Shown here: positions 57,648-62,005 of the stretch, one piece after another | Layout: each line of letters begins with the position of its first letter | Numbering within the stretch: the first letter of the stretch is position 1 | Notes under the pieces: generated by a model | Databases searched by the model: none | What the model was told of the DNA's origin: nothing | What the model saw: only the letters and a program-made list of their open reading frames with translations | Translations under genes and position numbers: made by a program | Assembly: GCA_014240065.1 (NCBI GenBank) | Contig: JAAZXR010000025.1 | Location: forward strand, 1-62,005 | Source of the DNA: Myxococcales bacterium | GTDB lineage: Bacteria > Myxococcota_A > Polyangia > Nannocystales > Nannocystaceae | DNA: 62,005 nucleotides | Reading direction: 5' to 3'

Positions 57648-60092
57648 ATGATGCGGTGCCCAACGTGTGGGATGGTCTTCCCCGAGGGGAGGTTCTGTCC
57701 CGTGGACGGGCAGGGGCTCGTGGCGGCGCCAAACGTGCCGCCAGCCGAGCCGGGCTCGGCGCCATCGCGCGCGGCACCAGCGGGGGCTCCCGTCGCGCCG
57801 CCACCGTACGGACGCGAGGCCGCTGGGACCGGGGGGGGGAGGCTCGGAGAGGCACCGCCCGCGGCGCCCGCCGGCTTTGGTGTCCCGCCGAAGTCGCCGG
57901 TCGGGAGCGGACCTCATGCCGCCCCGCCGAGCTCAGTGGAGGTCGCGCCGCGGCGACTCTCCGCCGTCGTTGGCGCGGAATCGGTTGGCCCTCGCGCAGC
58001 GGCCCCGGTCGCGCCGGCGCGCCGCGTTCCAGCGGCGACCGACGCCGCTGTAGACTCCCCGGCGATCGACCCGGTGCCGGCGTTTCGAGCGCCGCCGCCT
58101 GCCCCTGTCTCGGGACAGGCGCAGGGAGGCAGCCTCGATGCCGCCGCCGCGGTAGACGATGCCGCCAGCGTCGCAGACGGCGCCGTGGGATCCTCTGTGG
58201 AACACGCTGAGGAGGACAGCGCGAGTCGGCGCACACCGGCCGGCGCTGAGGCCTCGTCGATGGAGGCCGGCCCGATCCGCGAAATTACGGAGGAGGTCAG
58301 GAATGGGGACGCGACGATCGGCGACGCGTCGGTGCAAAGCAACAAGCAGCAAAAAGACACCTCGGCGAGCCTGGCGGGCACCGTTCTTGAGGGGAGGTAC
58401 GAGCTCGTTGATGTGATCGGCGCGGGCGGCATGGGGATCGTTTACCGAGCGCGACACCTCGCGATCGGCAACGATTTGGCCATCAAGGTGCTCCGATCGC
58501 CGTTGGTCGCGGACAACCAGATCGCGACGCGCTTCTTGCAAGAAGCACGGTTCGCTTCGTCCATTCGCCACCCAAATGTCGTACCAATTTTTGATTATGG
58601 GGAGGCCCCCAACGGCGCTCCCTACTACGTGATGGACATGTTGCGGGGGAAGACCCTCGGCGATGCGATCGACGAGAGTGCGCTGGGCTCGATCGCTGAG
58701 ATCATCGAGTTGGGCATTCAGATCGGTGAGGGGCTGAAGGCGGCGCACACCGTCAACATCATCCATCGCGATCTGAAGCCCGACAATATTTTCCTCGAAC
58801 CGTCGGCCGAGGGGAAGACGCAAGCGAAGATCATCGACTTTGGGATCGCGCGGCTGCAGGGGTCGGCGCGGCGGCTGACATTGGAAGGTGCGGTGGTGGG
58901 GACGCCTGCATATATGGGGCCCGAGCAGGCGAGGGGGATGCCCGTAGATTTCCGAACGGACCTCTACGCCGTCGGCGTCATGTTGTTTGAGATGTTGACG
59001 GGCCGGCTGCCGTTTCAGGCGAAGAACAGCATGGCGGCCCTCGCGAGTCAGGTGTACGAGCGACCGCCCACGCTGTCGCAGATAAAGATGGAGCTCAAGC
59101 CGTATCGACGGCTCGAGGCCATCGTTGAGCGTTTGCTGGAGAAGGATCCGTCAAGCCGTGTACAGAGCGCGTCGGAATTGGTGTCGTTGCTTCGCGGGCT
59201 CGATGACGAGGTCGCGGCGGGCCAAGGAGCGCGGCCGCGGCCAGAAAAAGACACCGTGTCGATGGGGTCTGGCGACCTCATCAACCCCGAGAGCGACGCC
59301 GCTGCCGCGCATCCCGATTCGAACACAGGCGGCTATCGGGGCGCGCATCGACGGGCAGACAAGGGGCACGGGGGCTTGGAATCGACATTTCCCCCCGCCG
59401 ACACCTACGCGCCGGGGGGGGAGCTGGGGAGCTTTGTTGAGCGGGACAGTGATGTCGAGCTTGAGAAGAACAGGTCTTCATTAACAGACGACTCCATGTA
59501 CGACGCGGAGCTTGAGCACGCGCTCGGGATCGGACCGAGGCTGTCGGTGCCTTGGGTTACGCGTATTTTCTTTGGGGTGTTTGTCGTGGCGGCAACGACC
59601 GTGGGGGTCAAGTACGCGACGCGCTCCCAGCACGCCGAATCTCGGCCGTCCTCGGCGGTCGACCACGCGGGCTCGAGGTCGCGAAGCGACCCTGCGCCGA
59701 CCGAGCCTGAGGAAGTCCCGGCGGTGGATCCGGATACGAACAGGGCGGACCTAGCGTCCGGTGAGACGACCGCAGCAACTGATGCAAATGACGGCGAGCC
59801 AGTCCCCGAGGAGGATCTTGCGGAGCCGGCTCCTCCGGGCGACGACCAGACCACGGAAGTCGCGCCATCAGCGTCGCGCGGAGCCCGCGGGGGAACATCA
59901 CGCACCGCATCTCGGCGTTCGAAGCCGAAGACAAAGCCCGCCAAACAGCGTTCAGGCGCGACTAAGCCGAATCCACTGCCTTCGCCGAGCGAGTCGGTTG
60001 CGTCGGATGGAGAACCTCCGACGCAAGTACCCTCGAAAAAAGAGAAGCCTCCGGCCGTGAGCTTCGATGATTTGAAGGATCCTTTTTCGTAG
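57648..60092 (+). CDS. membrane Ser/Thr protein kinase with an N-terminal zinc ribbon
   Basis: 814 residues. The first 25 residues form a half zinc ribbon (CPTCGMVFPEGRFCPVDG), then a Pro/Ala-rich linker of 200 residues. The kinase domain spans about 249-525: glycine loop GAGGMGIVYRA, AIKVL with the catalytic Lys, HRDLKPDN (His at about 372), DFGIA, and the activation loop ending GTPAYMGPEQARG. All catalytic residues are present. A transmembrane helix follows at about 636-658 (VTRIFFGVFVVAATTVGVKY), then a Ser/Thr/Pro-rich extracytoplasmic tail with a basic stretch (RRSKPKTKPAKQRSG). The family acts in growth, development and secretion control. The second kinase starts 53 bases downstream. 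Confidence 0.93.
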   Translation: MMRCPTCGMVFPEGRFCPVDGQGLVAAPNVPPAEPGSAPSRAAPAGAPVAPPPYGREAAGTGGGRLGEAPPAAPAGFGVPPKSPVGSGPHAAPPSSVEVAPRRLSAVVGAESVGPRAAAPVAPARRVPAATDAAVDSPAIDPVPAFRAPPPAPVSGQAQGGSLDAAAAVDDAASVADGAVGSSVEHAEEDSASRRTPAGAEASSMEAGPIREITEEVRNGDATIGDASVQSNKQQKDTSASLAGTVLEGRYELVDVIGAGGMGIVYRARHLAIGNDLAIKVLRSPLVADNQIATRFLQEARFASSIRHPNVVPIFDYGEAPNGAPYYVMDMLRGKTLGDAIDESALGSIAEIIELGIQIGEGLKAAHTVNIIHRDLKPDNIFLEPSAEGKTQAKIIDFGIARLQGSARRLTLEGAVVGTPAYMGPEQARGMPVDFRTDLYAVGVMLFEMLTGRLPFQAKNSMAALASQVYERPPTLSQIKMELKPYRRLEAIVERLLEKDPSSRVQSASELVSLLRGLDDEVAAGQGARPRPEKDTVSMGSGDLINPESDAAAAHPDSNTGGYRGAHRRADKGHGGLESTFPPADTYAPGGELGSFVERDSDVELEKNRSSLTDDSMYDAELEHALGIGPRLSVPWVTRIFFGVFVVAATTVGVKYATRSQHAESRPSSAVDHAGSRSRSDPAPTEPEEVPAVDPDTNRADLASGETTAATDANDGEPVPEEDLAEPAPPGDDQTTEVAPSASRGARGGTSRTASRRSKPKTKPAKQRSGATKPNPLPSPSESVASDGEPPTQVPSKKEKPPAVSFDDLKDPFS

Positions 60093-60145
60093 ATAGGCGA
60101 TTTAGGCTACCTTGAGACTGCAGCCCCCAAACTGAGGCTTCGACT

Positions 60146-62005
60146 ATGTCAGAAGGAAACGAGACGAACGAGAACGTCGGTGGCACCATGATCGCGGAGC
60201 CAGGCACAAGCGCGCAAGTTGCAGCAGCCGCGGCCGCCGCAGCGCCACCACCAGAGGAGACTCCAGAGGCAGCGCCCGCACCGGCGGCCGCAGCAGAGGG
60301 GCCAGTGGACACACTTGTGGGGGTGGTGCTGGCCGGTCGCTACAAGGTCGTCAAAAAGCTCGGCGAAGGTGGCATGGGAACGGTGTACGTCGGCAAGCAC
60401 ACGACGATCGGCAAGAAGTCGGCGATCAAGGTGCTGAGCTCCGAATTCGCTCACAAGCAAGACCTTGTCGATCGATTCTTGCAGGAGGCGAAGGCTGCGT
60501 CGATGATCAGCCAAGAGAACGTGGTGGAGATCACGGACTTCGGAGACACGCCGGACGGGTCTGTGTTCTTCGTCATGGAATTCCTCGCGGGCGAAGACCT
60601 GTCGGGCACCGTCGAGTCAAACGGACCTCTCTCGTGGGAGCGGGTCAAGCCGATCATGCTCCAGATCTGTAACGCGCTGCAGGCCGCGCATGACGCGGGG
60701 ATCATTCACCGCGACATGAAGCCGGAGAACTGCTTCCGGATTAAGCGGGGGCAAAATGAGGACTTCATCAAGGTGCTCGACTTCGGCATCGCGAAGGTGA
60801 CGTCGGAAGAAGGCGACGGAGGTAAGGGCCTCACTCGGACGGGGATGATCTTTGGGACGCCCGAGTACATGTCACCAGAGCAGGCGCAGGGTCAAAAAGT
60901 CGATCATCGCGTGGACGTCTACGCGACCGGCGTCATCATGTATGAGCTGTTGACCGGTCGAGTGCCGTTCACGGCGGACACCTTCATGGGCATCTTGACC
61001 AAGCATATGTTCGAGATTCCAGAGGCGCCAACGACGGTGATGCCTGATCTGCAGGTCCCCCCCGATGCCGAGGCCATCATCCTCAAGGCGATGCAAAAGG
61101 ATCGAGAGTACCGGTTCCAAAGCATGGCGGAGATGGGCGAGGCCATCGAGCAGGTTGGTTCGGGGGGCGCGGCAGTACAGGTTGTCAGCGAAGAGATCAA
61201 TCGGCCTCCAACCGAGGGGCATATGGATTTTCGTGGAGGTCCGACGATCGGGACGACGGCGATGCCCGGTGCTGTCTCGGCGACAACGGCGCCTCCGATC
61301 ACCGGCCCCTACGGGACGGTGCCGCCTCAAAAATCGAATCTCGGTGTCATCATTGTCGGGTCGTTGGTACTCGCCGGCATGGGTTTTGGCGGGTTGACGA
61401 TATTTAATAGCCAACAGGACCTCGCTGCGAAGATGGAGGCAGACCGCCAGGCGCAAGAGGATGAGCGACAGGCGAAGGCGGAAGCCGCGGAAGCCGAGAA
61501 ACTCGCGAGAGAGAAGGCAACTGCGAAGGCAGAGGAAGTGACGCCCCCGCCAGCGGAACCCGGGGTGGTCAATGTGGCGATCCTCATTCGGGCGAAAGAC
61601 TCGAAGGGCAACGTGGTCAACGCAAATATCCTGGACGCTCGAGATGAGTCCTTGCGCGGCGTGGCCAACTCACCCACGGGCTTTAAGCTGAAAACTGGTA
61701 CGGATCCGTTCGAGGTAATCCTTCGCGCGCCAGGGTTCGAAGACCTCACAAAGTCGGTGCTTCCAGACATGGATCGTGAATACGATCTGCTCTTAACGCG
61801 CGAGAAAAAGAAGCGAGACTCGAAGCGGCGAACCACCAAGACCAAGACCACGGAGAGTGGGTCCAATTTGCCCTCTGTTGGTGATGCGCCCAAGGCCAAG
61901 CCCAAGCCCAAGCCCAAGCCCGCGTTCGACCCGGACCGCGGCTGCGTGAACCACGGCTGCCGCAAACAAGCGACGGGCGCGGACGCCATACCGTGCAGGG
62001 GCTGC
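60146..62005 (+). CDS. membrane Ser/Thr protein kinase, 3' end outside the window
   Basis: The frame opens at ATG 60146 (GAGG 8 bases upstream) and stays open to the last base, giving 620 residues with no stop. An Ala/Pro-rich N-terminus precedes the kinase domain: GEGGMGTVYVG, SAIKVL, HRDMKPEN (His188), DFGIAK, then GTPEYMSPEQAQG. All catalytic residues are present. A transmembrane helix lies at about 399-421 (GVIIVGSLVLAGMGFGGLTI), followed by a charged coiled coil, then a PEGA-like beta domain (VVNVAILIRAKDSKGNVVNA). The C-terminus has repeated KP and, at the edge, a Cys group (GCVNHGCRKQ ... PCRGC). It sits 53 bases after the first kinase, so the two are probably co-transcribed. Confidence 0.92.
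   Translation, partial: MSEGNETNENVGGTMIAEPGTSAQVAAAAAAAAPPPEETPEAAPAPAAAAEGPVDTLVGVVLAGRYKVVKKLGEGGMGTVYVGKHTTIGKKSAIKVLSSEFAHKQDLVDRFLQEAKAASMISQENVVEITDFGDTPDGSVFFVMEFLAGEDLSGTVESNGPLSWERVKPIMLQICNALQAAHDAGIIHRDMKPENCFRIKRGQNEDFIKVLDFGIAKVTSEEGDGGKGLTRTGMIFGTPEYMSPEQAQGQKVDHRVDVYATGVIMYELLTGRVPFTADTFMGILTKHMFEIPEAPTTVMPDLQVPPDAEAIILKAMQKDREYRFQSMAEMGEAIEQVGSGGAAVQVVSEEINRPPTEGHMDFRGGPTIGTTAMPGAVSATTAPPITGPYGTVPPQKSNLGVIIVGSLVLAGMGFGGLTIFNSQQDLAAKMEADRQAQEDERQAKAEAAEAEKLAREKATAKAEEVTPPPAEPGVVNVAILIRAKDSKGNVVNANILDARDESLRGVANSPTGFKLKTGTDPFEVILRAPGFEDLTKSVLPDMDREYDLLLTREKKKRDSKRRTTKTKTTESGSNLPSVGDAPKAKPKPKPKPAFDPDRGCVNHGCRKQATGADAIPCRGC

Noticed and set aside
1-62005. Mobile elements, integrases, toxin-antitoxin pairs and secretion-system operons
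   Set aside because: Looked for on both strands; no transposase, integrase, inverted-repeat-bounded element or attachment site was recognised. The only tRNA gene has no adjacent integrase or repeated 3' end.

Overview
The window is gene-dense, GC-rich bacterial chromosome, most likely from a member of the Myxococcota (inference). The supporting signs are a Cys-rich protein with CGDG...EQCDDGN repeats, a von Willebrand A lipoprotein, large Cys-rich beta-propeller-type lipoproteins, three FHA proteins, a PP2C phosphatase, two membrane Ser/Thr kinases, a Tgl/PilF-like TPR lipoprotein and several outer-membrane barrels. I see no insertion sequence, integrase, prophage, CRISPR array or rRNA. No stretch over 300 bases lacks a gene. 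The largest gaps are 6294-6539, 8277-8543, 2721-2939, 51135-51368 and 36805-37015.

Layout. 1-2720: 3' part of a Cys-rich surface protein. 2940-3866: PilZ protein and a small membrane protein on the minus strand. 3883-6293: era-der operon. 6540-9107: VWA lipoprotein and a small neighbour that repeats its C-terminal module. 9147-10542: thiamine-binding (MTH1187-type) protein and a barrel protein. 10622-12792: yfgM-like and bamB-like pair. 12760-14737: secreted protein and a peroxiredoxin with a histone-like Lys-rich tail. 14900-18761: lipoprotein, CcmH-like protein, an FHA protein fused to a CpaF-like domain that has lost its ATPase motifs, and a SUKH-TPR protein. 18796-22630: HDOD protein, zinc phospholipase C-like protein and a lipoprotein. 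22747-24515: zinc-ribbon/double-FHA protein overlapping a PP2C phosphatase. 24538-27008: barrel protein and a YkuD L,D-transpeptidase. 27014-36804: tamB-tamA operon. 37016-37132: initiator tRNA with promoter and terminator. 37202-38576: YkgJ protein and an unknown. 38764-42768: Tgl/PilF-like, RodZ-like, MgtE and RecO. 42803-47968: two lipoproteins. 48044-54368: FHA protein, OmpA-family protein, and a pseudo-peptidase fused to a barrel. 54392-57518: GT-C glycosyltransferase and histidine ammonia-lyase. 57648-62005: two Ser/Thr kinases, the second cut by the window end.

How it fits together. Much of the content is envelope biogenesis and its control: TamA/TamB, BamB- and YfgM-like proteins, OmpA, an L,D-transpeptidase, and Tgl and RodZ homologues. 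Around it lie phospho-signalling parts (kinases, phosphatase, FHA readers) that could form one circuit, though nothing in the sequence proves they act on each other. Genes that sit together in E. coli (era-recO; pilF-rodZ and yfgM-bamB-der) are all here, but dispersed over about 39 kb among lineage-specific genes. The most unusual proteins are the Lys-tailed peroxiredoxin, the FHA-pseudo-CpaF protein, the TamB with a long cytoplasmic N-terminus and the pseudo-peptidase barrel.
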